The notes under the pieces: generated by a model
Told to the model about the DNA's origin: nothing
Databases searched by the model: none
What the model saw: the letters and a program-made list of their open reading frames with translations, nothing else
NCBI GenBank assembly: GCA_964291505.2
Contig: OZ220216.1
Location: forward strand, 2,480,001-2,544,000
DNA: 64,000 bases
DNA from: Kistimonas sp964291505
Lineage (GTDB): Bacteria; Pseudomonadota; Gammaproteobacteria; Pseudomonadales; Endozoicomonadaceae
Direction: 5' to 3'
Program-made: the position numbers and the translations under genes
In this document: piece after piece, positions 30,529 through 39,435 of the stretch
Numbering within the stretch: the stretch's first letter is position 1
How the letters are laid out: each line of letters begins with the position of its first letter

Positions 30529-31758
30529 GTGACAACCATTCACATCGTCAACGCCCATGTCCTCGATGCAGCCAATGGTCGCCTGCAGCCAAAGCAAGGC
30601 CTGAGCATTCAAGGTTGTCGCATTAAAAAAATCTATGACGGAATGCCGGATGAACCATCCGCCGATATCACCCTGGATGCCGCAGGACGTGTCGTCATGC
30701 CCGGCCTGTGTGACGCACATGTCCATATCACTGCGGCTACGCCCGACTTTGTCGCCTTGCGCCACTGGCCGCCTTCCTATGTGGCCGCTCATGCTGCAGA
30801 CATTCTGAAAGGTATGTTGATGCGTGGCTTTACCACGGTGCGGGATGCCGGGGGCGCTGATTTTGGTTATGCACAGGCCATTGAGGAAGGGTTCCTTATC
30901 GGCCCCCGCCTGCTCTTTTGCGGCCATGCCCTGTCGCAAACCGGTGGCCATGGTGATATGCGTCTGCCGGGTGATGATCACACCGACCACTGCTTTTGCT
31001 GTTCAGGTTTGGGCAAAGTCTGTGATGGCATCGCGGAAGTCAGGCGCGCCTGTCGCGACGAACTCAGAAAAGGCGCCCACCAGATTAAGTTGATGGTCTC
31101 TGGTGGTGTCGCCTCCCCCACCGACCGGATCAACAGCACCCAGTTTGCGGAGGATGAAATACGGGCAGCGGTTGGAGAAGCTGAAGCAGCCAACCGCTAT
31201 GTGATGGCCCATGCCTATACCAACCGGGCGATCGTGCGGGCACTCGAATGCGGTGTCCGCTCCATAGAGCATGGCAACCTGATAGAACAGGATGGCATTG
31301 CATTACTCAAACAAAAGCAGGCATATCTGGTACCTACACTGTCGACCTATGATCGTGTGGCTCGCGAAGGTGTCGAAGCCGGTATGCCGGCAGCTCTGCA
31401 AAAGAAGGTCTATAGCGTGCTGGATGCAGGCATTCAGGCGCTGGAGGCTGCCTGGCAGGCGGACGTGAACATTGTGTTTGGCACGGATTTGCTGGGCAGT
31501 ATGCACAAGTCCCAGCTGCAGGAGTTCGCCATACGCCGGGCAATCATCCCTAACACCGAATTAATACAGTCCGCTACCGTAAAGGCGGCAGAACTGTTCA
31601 ACCTGTCGAATGAGATCGGCATCGTGGCAGAAGGTTATCGTGCAGACTTATTGATACTGGATGGCAATCCACTGGAAGATATCAACATCCTGCAACAACC
31701 TGATCGCTATCTGAACGTGATCATGAAAGATGGCAGGATCTATAAAAACACGCTGTGA
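30529..31758 (+). CDS. Amidohydrolase family protein
   Basis: A 409-residue metal-dependent hydrolase. The first metal pair is in PGLCDAHVHI. TTVRDAGGADFG and KLMVSGGVASPTDRINSTQFAEDEI (in parts) follow, with a Lys in a position used for the carbamylated ligand. AHAYTNRAI and SIEHGNLI give the later histidines, and FGTDLLG the final Asp. This matches the Xaa-Pro dipeptidase / imidazolonepropionase-like cluster. GTG 30529 is chosen because GGAG sits seven bases upstream and the preceding ATG is followed directly by TGA. Substrate unknown. Confidence 0.9.
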   Translation: MTTIHIVNAHVLDAANGRLQPKQGLSIQGCRIKKIYDGMPDEPSADITLDAAGRVVMPGLCDAHVHITAATPDFVALRHWPPSYVAAHAADILKGMLMRGFTTVRDAGGADFGYAQAIEEGFLIGPRLLFCGHALSQTGGHGDMRLPGDDHTDHCFCCSGLGKVCDGIAEVRRACRDELRKGAHQIKLMVSGGVASPTDRINSTQFAEDEIRAAVGEAEAANRYVMAHAYTNRAIVRALECGVRSIEHGNLIEQDGIALLKQKQAYLVPTLSTYDRVAREGVEAGMPAALQKKVYSVLDAGIQALEAAWQADVNIVFGTDLLGSMHKSQLQEFAIRRAIIPNTELIQSATVKAAELFNLSNEIGIVAEGYRADLLILDGNPLEDINILQQPDRYLNVIMKDGRIYKNTL

Positions 31759-31768
31759 CGTTTATACC

Positions 31769-31794
31769 CTTAGGGAGCCACATGACTCCCTAAG
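31769..31794. terminator. Hairpin between convergent amidohydrolase and dehydrogenase genes
   Basis: A 9-bp perfect stem (CTTAGGGAG/CTCCCTAAG) with an 8-base loop lies between the two stop codons. It has no long T run, so termination strength is uncertain. Confidence 0.55.
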
Positions 31795-31810
31795 AACAAG
31801 CGGGTCTCAA

Positions 31811-33349
31811 TCAACCAAACTCAATGCCCTGGGCAAGTGGCAATTCGCCGCCGTAGTTGATCGTATTCGTGGAACGACGCATATAGTTTTTCCAGGCATC
31901 ACTGCCAGACTCCCGGCCGCCACCGGTTTCCTTCTCACCACCAAACGCACCACCGATTTCTGCCCCGGAGGTGCCAATGTTCACATTGGCGATGCCACAG
32001 TCAGAACCTGCAGGTGACAGGAAGCGTTCTGCTTCCCGCATGTTTTCCGTGAATATTGCCGAAGAAAGGCCTTGGGGAACCTCGTTGTGAATGGCGATGG
32101 CTTCGTCCAGATCATCATATTCCATGACATACAGAATTGGCGCGAAGGTTTCATGGTGGACAATGTCTGCATCATGCCGGATTTTCACAATGGCAGGACG
32201 CACATAAAAACCACCGGCCGGGACATCTTGCAATACCTGATCGCCACCAAACAACACTTGTCCGCCTTCTCTCTGAGCTTCACCCAGCGCCAGCTGCATG
32301 GCATTGAAGGATTGCTGGTCTATGAGCGGCCCCACCAGTGTGCCGGCATCCATTGGGTGGCCAATGGGTAATGTCTGGTAGGCTTTGACCAATCGATGAC
32401 AGACCTTGTCGACCAGCGAACGGTGACAAATTAATCGACGCAACGTCGTGCACCGCTGCCCGGCAGTACCAACCGCAGAAAAGACAATGGCACGAAGCGC
32501 CAGGTCAAGATCCGCAGACGGAGTCAGAATCATGGCATTGTTGCCACCGAGTTCCAGCAGTGAGCGCCCCAGCCTTCCCGCCACAGTCTGTGCCACCTTT
32601 TTCCCCATGGACGTTGAACCAGTAGCCGATACGAGAGGAATCCGGCCATCTTTGCTCAGTTGTTCTCCCGTATCTCGATCACCAATCACGACCGTCGAAA
32701 CCGACCGAGGTATTTCCGGCATTGAATCCAGCACCTTATCGACCACGGCCTGCACGGCCAGCGCACACAGAGGTGTCTTTTCAGAAGGTTTCCAGATAAT
32801 CGAATTACCGCAGACAATGCCCAGCATCGCATTCCAGGCCCAGACGGCCATGGGAAAGTTAAACGCGGTAATGACCGCTACCGGCCCCAGCGGGTGCCAC
32901 TGCTCCATCATCCGATGCCCCGGCCGTTCGCTGGCAATGGTCAAACCGTAGAGCTGACGGGAAAGCCCGGTGGCAAAATCGCAGATATCAATCCATTCCT
33001 GTACTTCACCCAAGGCTTCCTGCGTAATTTTTCCGGCTTCCAGGCTGATCACCTCTGCCAGAGCTTCTTTATGTTCGCGGGCCACTTCGCCGATTCGCCG
33101 GACAAATTCTCCCCGCAGCGGGGCAGGCAGCGTTCGCAGCCGCTCAAACGCATGCTGCGCCTGCCCGATGACACTGTTGACCTGTTGTTCACTGGCTATC
33201 TTTCCCCGGGTCAAGTCCTTGCCATCAATCGGCGAAGATACGATCAGCTGATCGCCATCACCGGGCATTGCCCCATCACCCGCAACGGCCATAAACGCCT
33301 TGTCCGTTGCATACCCTGAGCCAAGTTGTGAGAAAATTGCCAGTGTCAT
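31811..33349 (-). CDS. amaB: Aldehyde dehydrogenase, ALDH7 / aminoadipate-semialdehyde type
   Basis: A 512-residue NAD-dependent dehydrogenase. The glutamate motif is LELGGNNAMI and the catalytic Cys lies in GTAGQRCTTLRRL. VITAFNFPMAVWAWN forms the NAD-site segment. GLSSAIFTENM and CGIANVNIGTSGAEIGGAFGGEKETGGGRESGSDAWKNYMRR (in parts) are characteristic of the ALDH7/AmaB group, which oxidises aminoadipate semialdehyde (piperideine-6-carboxylate) in lysine breakdown. No other lysine gene lies beside it, so the pathway is inferred from family only. Confidence 0.88.
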   Translation of the reverse strand: MTLAIFSQLGSGYATDKAFMAVAGDGAMPGDGDQLIVSSPIDGKDLTRGKIASEQQVNSVIGQAQHAFERLRTLPAPLRGEFVRRIGEVAREHKEALAEVISLEAGKITQEALGEVQEWIDICDFATGLSRQLYGLTIASERPGHRMMEQWHPLGPVAVITAFNFPMAVWAWNAMLGIVCGNSIIWKPSEKTPLCALAVQAVVDKVLDSMPEIPRSVSTVVIGDRDTGEQLSKDGRIPLVSATGSTSMGKKVAQTVAGRLGRSLLELGGNNAMILTPSADLDLALRAIVFSAVGTAGQRCTTLRRLICHRSLVDKVCHRLVKAYQTLPIGHPMDAGTLVGPLIDQQSFNAMQLALGEAQREGGQVLFGGDQVLQDVPAGGFYVRPAIVKIRHDADIVHHETFAPILYVMEYDDLDEAIAIHNEVPQGLSSAIFTENMREAERFLSPAGSDCGIANVNIGTSGAEIGGAFGGEKETGGGRESGSDAWKNYMRRSTNTINYGGELPLAQGIEFG

Positions 33350-33511
33350 TATCTGCCTCGCTGAACCGGTTATACGGGTAAACCAAGCCTGTCAGCCGGT
33401 TACATTATCTGTCTTCCCTGACTGTTAAAAATACGCACTAAACAATCGTGATGCCAGAACCAGCGTCTATGATTGATGGAATTCATACGCGTCTCACCGA
33501 GGACTTTCATC

Positions 33512-33967
33512 ATGTTTAAACCCCTCCTCCCTCTATTCATGGTCATTGGTGGCTCTGTTGTTTATGCCGCATCCGATGACAAACCCTATGGAGGTAGGTT
33601 GCAGGTTGAAACCGTCAAAGATCAAAGTGTCACAGATGATGGAAAAACCATCCAGTATCCACTCACCGAGCATCCGCAGGTAAAAACACTCAGAATCAAG
33701 ACGCCTTCCGGTGGTGAGACAGGATGGCACTATCATCCCTTACCGGGGTATGGCTTTGTGCTTGCAGGAACGATGGAAGTCACCCTGGAAAATGGTCGAA
33801 AAAACCGCTACGAAACAGGGGAAGCCATTTATGAAATTGTAAAGATTCCCCACAATGGTCGCTGTGTCAGCACCAATCCCTGCGACATTATTGTGACCTT
33901 TACCAGTGCTGAAGGTGTACCAGTCACCGTGATGGTTCCGCCGATGGAAGAGTCGTCTGCACTATAA
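33512..33967 (+). CDS. Secreted cupin-domain protein
   Basis: About 151 residues. A short signal peptide ends near VYAAS. The cupin core has GWHYHPLPGYGFVLAGTMEV with metal-type histidines, then the second motif around YETGEAIYE. Two cysteines near the end (GRCVSTNPC) may form a disulfide. ATG 33512 is used because GAGGA lies eight bases before it; the longer frame to 33473 lacks this. Role unknown; periplasmic metal or small-molecule binding is plausible. Confidence 0.85.
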   Translation: MFKPLLPLFMVIGGSVVYAASDDKPYGGRLQVETVKDQSVTDDGKTIQYPLTEHPQVKTLRIKTPSGGETGWHYHPLPGYGFVLAGTMEVTLENGRKNRYETGEAIYEIVKIPHNGRCVSTNPCDIIVTFTSAEGVPVTVMVPPMEESSAL

Positions 33968-34125
33968 AGCCCACACTGAACCTGAGGTGACATTACAGAA
34001 AGAATCCTGCTACGCTGAATGACGCCTGTATGTCGATAGACGAACAAAAACGCATCATCCCGATTGCCGGCAGATGGCTGTGATCGCTGCAGCAATGAAC
34101 AACGGATCTGACAGAGAAACACGAC

Positions 34126-35136
34126 ATGACGTCACGCATTGCGATATTTGGGGCCGGCTCCATCGGCTGTTTCATCGGCGGCAAACTGCTCGCTGCCGGT
34201 TACGAGGTTGTTTTTTATGGCCGTCCTGACCTTCAAAAAGCGGTTCAAGCTTCAGGCCTGCGCCTGACAGAACTGGAAGGCACTGAAACCCACATTCCTG
34301 CAGAACAAATCAGCTTCAGCACAGATCCTGCCATCTTATCGGACGCTGACCTGATCCTGGTCACCGTCAAAAGCCGTGATACCGAAACCGCTGGCCGCAC
34401 CATTCGCGATCATTGCAGCCATTTCCCAACCATTATCAGCCTGCAAAACGGTATCGAGAACACGGCAATCTTGAGACGCCAGCTCCCTGGCTACAAGGTG
34501 ACAGGCGGCATGGTACCCTTCAACATCCTGAGAGCGGAGCAAACAGCATTTCACCGTGGCACAGAAGGCACGCTCATATTGCAGGAGTCTCCTGAGACAC
34601 TGCCTCTTCAACAGGCGCTGGAACGCGCCGGATTAACGACCGAAACCCACAGGGATATCAGCAGCATTCTCTGGGGTAAATTACTGCTCAATCTGAATAA
34701 TGCCATTAACGCACTGTCAGGCCTGCCATTGAGACAGCAGCTCGCACAGCAGGCTTACCGCAGGGTTCTGGCGACGTGTATCCGCGAAACACTGACCGTA
34801 TTACGCGTGGCCAATATCCGACCGGCAAAAACCGGTAAGGTGATCCCCAACCTGCTGCCGTTAATCCTGACGCTGCCAGACCCTTTATTCATTAAAGTTG
34901 CCGGCGCCATGTTGAAAATGGATGACAATGCCCGGTCTTCTATGTGGGAGGATCTGCAACGGGGACGGGAACCGGAAGTAGACTACATCAATGGTGCGGT
35001 TATTCGCCTGGGTGAAAAGATCGGTGTCGCTACACCGGCTAATCAGACCATCACCCGACTGATGCGGGCCGCCCATGCCAATGGCAAAGGCAGCCCATCG
35101 CTATCTGCAGAAAAACTGCAAAACTACTTTAACTGA
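34126..35136 (+). CDS. 2-dehydropantoate 2-reductase family protein (PanE/ApbA)
   Basis: A 336-residue NADP-dependent reductase. It opens with the Rossmann motif IAIFGAGSIGCFIGGKLLAAG, with GxGxxG. LILVTVKSRDTE and ISLQNGIEN are typical of the family, and the C-terminal part has KLLLNLNNAINALSG and REPEVDYINGAVI. It may reduce ketopantoate in CoA synthesis, or a similar 2-oxo acid. No pan gene is adjacent, so the symbol is left blank. Confidence 0.9.
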   Translation: MTSRIAIFGAGSIGCFIGGKLLAAGYEVVFYGRPDLQKAVQASGLRLTELEGTETHIPAEQISFSTDPAILSDADLILVTVKSRDTETAGRTIRDHCSHFPTIISLQNGIENTAILRRQLPGYKVTGGMVPFNILRAEQTAFHRGTEGTLILQESPETLPLQQALERAGLTTETHRDISSILWGKLLLNLNNAINALSGLPLRQQLAQQAYRRVLATCIRETLTVLRVANIRPAKTGKVIPNLLPLILTLPDPLFIKVAGAMLKMDDNARSSMWEDLQRGREPEVDYINGAVIRLGEKIGVATPANQTITRLMRAAHANGKGSPSLSAEKLQNYFN

Positions 35137-36057
35137 TCAACCGGCTGATGAGGCCGCTGGCGTCTTGCCCAGCCAGCGTCTCAACAGACGAATATTGATC
35201 TGTGAAAGCAACATACCGGACAGCATGACAGCACAACCCGCCAGCGTTTGCAGTGTCACGATTTCATCCAGCAACAGCCAGCCTCCCAGTACGGCAAAAA
35301 CCGCCTCCAGGCTGAGAATAATGGATGCATGAGCCGCCGGTGCATTTTTCTGGGCAATAATCTGCAGGGTATAGGCAACACCAGTCGACATCACACCGGC
35401 AAAGACAATGGCCGCCCAGGCACCCTTGACCCCAGTCACAGTGATCTCCTCGGTCGGCAGTGCAACAGCCAGGCTAAGTCCGGAACAGGTCAGGAACTGA
35501 ATCACAGCCAGCAACAAACCACTGTGCCTGGGTGCCAGCCAACCTATTAGCAAAACATGCAGAGCCCAAAATAATGCCCCGATCAGCATCAGCATATCCC
35601 CCTTATTCAGGGTAACATCGCCATGCATGGTGAGCAGATACAGTCCGGCCATCGCCAGCACCATACCCAACCAGGTGTTTAAACCGGTTTTCTGTCCCCA
35701 TAGCAGTCCGATCACAGGCACCAGCACAATATAAAGTCCGGTAATGAAGCCAGCATTACCCGCCGTGGTATACAAAAGTCCCACCTGCTGCAGTGACGCA
35801 CCCGCGAACAACAACACGCCCATGGCCATCCCACCCAGTATCAATGACCGGCTGATGACCACACTGCCCCCTGATTCCCGTCGTCGCAGCCAGACAATCA
35901 CAGGCAACAGCGAACAGGCGCCGACAAAAAAACGAATGGCATTGAAAGCATAGGGTCCCAAATGGTCCATCCCGACACGCTGGGCGACAAACGCCAGTCC
36001 CCAGATGGCCGCGGTCAGGATGAGCAAACCGTCGGATGCGAGCGTGCTTTTTTTCAT
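35137..36057 (-). CDS. EamA/DMT-family transporter
   Basis: Ten predicted helices in 306 residues arranged as two EamA repeats, typical of drug/metabolite exporters. It opens DGLLILTAAIWGLAFVAQRVGMD and the second half has IVFAGVMSTGVAYTLQIIAQKNAP. The stop codon abuts that of the PanE-like gene (convergent, no gap). Substrate cannot be predicted. Confidence 0.9.
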   Translation of the reverse strand: MKKSTLASDGLLILTAAIWGLAFVAQRVGMDHLGPYAFNAIRFFVGACSLLPVIVWLRRRESGGSVVISRSLILGGMAMGVLLFAGASLQQVGLLYTTAGNAGFITGLYIVLVPVIGLLWGQKTGLNTWLGMVLAMAGLYLLTMHGDVTLNKGDMLMLIGALFWALHVLLIGWLAPRHSGLLLAVIQFLTCSGLSLAVALPTEEITVTGVKGAWAAIVFAGVMSTGVAYTLQIIAQKNAPAAHASIILSLEAVFAVLGGWLLLDEIVTLQTLAGCAVMLSGMLLSQINIRLLRRWLGKTPAASSAG

Positions 36058-36322
36058 AAACGACTTATGACTTCCATTTTATGAGTTATGTTTATTGTTC
36101 CTGCCAGCCCCTGCCGGCATGGTCGGAGGTGAGCTCCACCCCGGATCATATCGGCATCCCTGCCTGCCGGACAGAGGTCTTCAGCATATTCCCCGAATAT
36201 CTTTCGCTGAAGAGCAAACCACCCATGCTGAACTAAGCTGTTGCGGTGCTCATGCTACAGGCTTTCTCACCAAGGACGCCTTTACCCCATTCGTATCCAT
36301 ACAATCCGTGAGGTTCTCATTG

Positions 36323-37807
36323 ATGCATCTGCCAGCAATGGCTGCAGCCAGCCTGATACTGTTGTTTTGTTTCTATCAATCAGAGGCGATCGCAGACGCG
36401 GAGAAACTGCCAGAAAAAGAAGTCGCTTTACGCTATGCACGCTGCGGCGGACAAGAGGTTGCCTACCAGGTGACACTGGAAACCTTCACTATTGCAGCGC
36501 AGGGCATGCGACCTGCCGTGGACATTCATGCCTGGCGCTATCACCGTACCACTAGTGACACCGATTTAGACGATACAACCCACCGGGCCACGCTGTTTGC
36601 CTGGAGTGGCGGTCCCGGCGCATCAGCCATGACCCTTCACATGGGCCTGCTGGGCCCAAAACGGATCAATCTCCAGAACTGTCCAGATAGCGGTGATCCG
36701 CTCGCGGCAAGCCTCGAAGACAACCCGGAGTGCCTGCTGGATTTGGTGGACATCGTCCTGATTGACCCACCGGGGACGGGGTATTCCGGCTCAACGGACA
36801 AGGACAATCTGCAGTACTACTTCAACAGTGACCGCGATGCCAAAGTACTGGCAGACACCATCAGCCAATATATCAAACGCTACAACCTCTGGCGTCAGCC
36901 GCGCTTTGTGCTGGGGGAAAGCTATGGCGCCGCCCGTGCCGTCAAAGTCACACGGGAGCTGATCCAACAGGGTCTGCCGGTTTCCGGAATGATTCTATTG
37001 GCGCCTCACCTGTTCTACAGCTGTACCGACAACATTGACGCCCTGTGCTGTAACTGGAACCTGCAGTCCTATGCGATAACCGCCCGTTACCATGGCTTAT
37101 CTGCAGAAAAAAGCCTCAACCTTGGCAGCTTCCTGAACACCCTGAAAAGCTTCAGTGACAGCACCTACCTGCCGGCCATGATCAATGGACATCATAGCCA
37201 CCATCAGCATCCGGAAAACCTGCCTCAGACACTGGTTCGCTATACCGGTATGACCGAGCAGGATTTCCAGGTGTACGGTTACTGCCCATCCCCCACCGAT
37301 TTCATCGAGAGCACCCTGCGCAATGCCCAGATCATCCCGGCATTGAAAGACAGCCGGTTCCACATCCCCTTTGAGGCCTACACCGGTGCCCGCACCCTGA
37401 TCAATCCCATCATTCTGATCAACCAGACCTATATTCCACTGTTTAACGAGTACCTCTATACCGAGCTGAAGCCGGAAAAAGAGCAGCCCTATGTCAGCTT
37501 TAACCCCAAAATACTCAGTGACTGGCAGCAGTTGACCGGTGATACCATGAACGCCGTCATCGACGACATGACCACCAGCATGATGGCCCAGCGCCAGCTC
37601 CGGGTCCTGGCGCTGGCCGGGCTCTATGACCTGCAGATTCCTTTTCGAGCCATTGAGTATGTGCTTTCACGCCCGGGTATTGACCCGTCTCGAGTGGACT
37701 TGCGTTTCCTGCCCTCCGGACATGGACCGTATGTGGATGAAGATGGCCTCGTAACCGTCAGCCAGGCAATACGGTCAATGGTCACGAAAACACTGTCTGA
37801 TCACTGA
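36323..37807 (+). CDS. Secreted serine carboxypeptidase-like protein (peptidase S10)
   Basis: About 494 residues. A signal peptide ends near EAIADA (residue 26). The fold matches S10 peptidases: WSGGPGAS (94-101) for the oxyanion region, IDPPGTGYSGS, nucleophile S200 in LGESYGAARA, D436 in LAGLYDLQIPFRA and H467 in PSGHGPYVDEDG. S10 enzymes are common in eukaryotes and less so in bacteria; they remove C-terminal residues at acid pH. I use ATG 36323 with a GTGAGG site, since the frame upstream to 36095 reads as non-coding. A strong terminator follows. Confidence 0.88.
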   Translation: MHLPAMAAASLILLFCFYQSEAIADAEKLPEKEVALRYARCGGQEVAYQVTLETFTIAAQGMRPAVDIHAWRYHRTTSDTDLDDTTHRATLFAWSGGPGASAMTLHMGLLGPKRINLQNCPDSGDPLAASLEDNPECLLDLVDIVLIDPPGTGYSGSTDKDNLQYYFNSDRDAKVLADTISQYIKRYNLWRQPRFVLGESYGAARAVKVTRELIQQGLPVSGMILLAPHLFYSCTDNIDALCCNWNLQSYAITARYHGLSAEKSLNLGSFLNTLKSFSDSTYLPAMINGHHSHHQHPENLPQTLVRYTGMTEQDFQVYGYCPSPTDFIESTLRNAQIIPALKDSRFHIPFEAYTGARTLINPIILINQTYIPLFNEYLYTELKPEKEQPYVSFNPKILSDWQQLTGDTMNAVIDDMTTSMMAQRQLRVLALAGLYDLQIPFRAIEYVLSRPGIDPSRVDLRFLPSGHGPYVDEDGLVTVSQAIRSMVTKTLSDH

Positions 37808-37815
37808 ACCATAAA

Positions 37816-37850
37816 AAAAGCCCTGTTCCTCTAAACGGAACAGGGCTTTT
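37816..37850. terminator. Bidirectional terminator between S10 peptidase and metQ
   Basis: A perfect 14-bp stem (AAAAGCCCTGTTCC/GGAACAGGGCTTTT) with a 7-base loop. It gives a T run in both directions and serves two convergent genes. Confidence 0.9.
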
Positions 37851-37865
37851 CATTTATATCAACGC

Positions 37866-38684
37866 TCAGCGCCAGCCCTGCACGGCGCCGCCCTTGAACA
37901 ATTCTTCAGCTTTCTGCTCTACCGCTTCGGACTGGAAAGAAGCCACCAGCTGTGCGATACGTGGATCCTGACTGTTATCCTGACGGGAAACGATGATGTT
38001 GACATAAGGCGAATCCTTATCTTCCATCAGCAGCGAATCCCGGGTCGGCAACAGGCCAGACGCGACAGAATAGGTGGAATTGATGAATGCCAGATCAACA
38101 TCATCCAGCGAACGGGGCAGCTGGGCAGCATCCAGCTCAATGAAGCTCAGGTCGTGGGGGTTATCGATGATATCAACCGGTGTTGCTTCCAGGTCGGACG
38201 GATCCTTGAGGGTCACCAGGCCAGCTTTGTGCATCAGGAGCAGGGTACGGCCTTCATTACTGGGGTCATTGGGAATCGCTACTTTGGAGCCATTAGGCAG
38301 GTCTTCCAGACTGGTCAACGTCCGGGAATAAGCACCAATGGGATACACGAAGGTATTGCCTACAATTTCCAGCTTGAAGCCGCGGTCATTGACCATACGA
38401 TCCAGATAGGGTTTGTGCTGGAAAGCATTGATATCAATGCTCCCGTCGGACAGGGCAATGTTGGGCGCAACATAGTCCTGGAATTCCACCAGTTCTACGT
38501 CCAGATTGTAAGTCTGCTTGGCCTGATCTGCGGCCGTACGCATCAGATCGGCCTCAGGCCCCGCGATCACTCCAACTTTCAGGGCGGTATCACCACTGTC
38601 ACTGCTGCAACCTGCCAGGACCAACCCCGTACAGGCAACGGCTGCTGCCAGCCACTTACTGACCGATTTCACTACAGGTACCAT
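37866..38684 (-). CDS. metQ: D-methionine-binding lipoprotein MetQ
   Basis: A 272-residue lipoprotein. The lipobox LVLAGC places the acylated Cys at 26. The mature part has VGVIAGPEADLM, SDGSIDINAFQHKPYLD and GNTFVYPIGAYS, all typical of MetQ/NlpA. It delivers L- or D-methionine to MetNI. It is the last gene of the metN-metI-metQ operon. Confidence 0.96.
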   Translation of the reverse strand: MVPVVKSVSKWLAAAVACTGLVLAGCSSDSGDTALKVGVIAGPEADLMRTAADQAKQTYNLDVELVEFQDYVAPNIALSDGSIDINAFQHKPYLDRMVNDRGFKLEIVGNTFVYPIGAYSRTLTSLEDLPNGSKVAIPNDPSNEGRTLLLMHKAGLVTLKDPSDLEATPVDIIDNPHDLSFIELDAAQLPRSLDDVDLAFINSTYSVASGLLPTRDSLLMEDKDSPYVNIIVSRQDNSQDPRIAQLVASFQSEAVEQKAEELFKGGAVQGWR

Positions 38685-38775
38685 CGAACGCCTCCTGACT
38701 ACAGTGCTTTATACCGTGCGCCATCGCACGTTGTTATACATAATCCGGCACGCAATGATGCATTGCCGGAATCAA

Positions 38776-39435
38776 TCAGGCCTGTTTGTGCTCAAACCGG
38801 GCCTGCAGGCTTTCACCTGCCCACTGGATCAACTGAACCAGTACGATCAATACCACCACGGTTGCCAGCATGATGACGCCGTCAAACCGCTGATAACCAT
38901 AACGAATCCCGAGATCGCCCAGACCACCACCACCAATAGCGCCCGCCATGGCGGAATACCCCACCAGGGTCACCAGGGTCAGTGTCATGCCATGGATCAG
39001 CCCGGGCAGTGCCTCGGGCAACAGGACACGGCTAATAATCTGCATGGGTGACGCCCCCATGCTCTGGGCGGCTTCCACTAATCCGGCCGGTACTTCATTC
39101 AGCGCGCCTTCCACGATTCGCGCGACAAAGGGAATCGCCGCAATTGTCAGCGGCACAATGGCGGCGCTGGTGCCAATGGACGTCCCCACCAACAACCGGG
39201 TGAAAGGCACAATCGCCACCATCAAAATGATAAACGGAATAGAACGCCCGGCATTCACCCCCCCCCCCAGCAGCTGGTTCAGCAACCGACTTTCCATGAT
39301 TTTGCCGGGTCGGCTAACATGGAGCAGCACCCCCAGCGGAATCCCAAAGACAAAGCTGAGCGCACCGGCCACGGCCACCATGTAGAACGTTTCCCAGAGC
39401 GCCTCCCCGAGCATCAACCAGGCATTAATGGACAT
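38776..39435 (-). CDS. metI: Methionine ABC transporter permease MetI
   Basis: A 219-residue permease with five helices and the coupling segment around VEGALNEVPAGLVEAAQSMGASPMQII (in parts). It overlaps metN by eleven bases. The stretch LLGGGVNAGRSIPF is encoded partly by an unbroken run of eleven G residues; relatives usually have a less Gly-rich segment here. The frame is intact in this sequence. Confidence 0.95.
   Translation of the reverse strand: MSINAWLMLGEALWETFYMVAVAGALSFVFGIPLGVLLHVSRPGKIMESRLLNQLLGGGVNAGRSIPFIILMVAIVPFTRLLVGTSIGTSAAIVPLTIAAIPFVARIVEGALNEVPAGLVEAAQSMGASPMQIISRVLLPEALPGLIHGMTLTLVTLVGYSAMAGAIGGGGLGDLGIRYGYQRFDGVIMLATVVVLIVLVQLIQWAGESLQARFEHKQA
39258..39268 (-). repeat. 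Homopolymeric 11-G tract inside metI
   Basis: Eleven consecutive C on the plus strand (G on the coding strand) encode part of GGGV. Gain or loss of one base would shift the metI frame. Confidence 0.9.
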
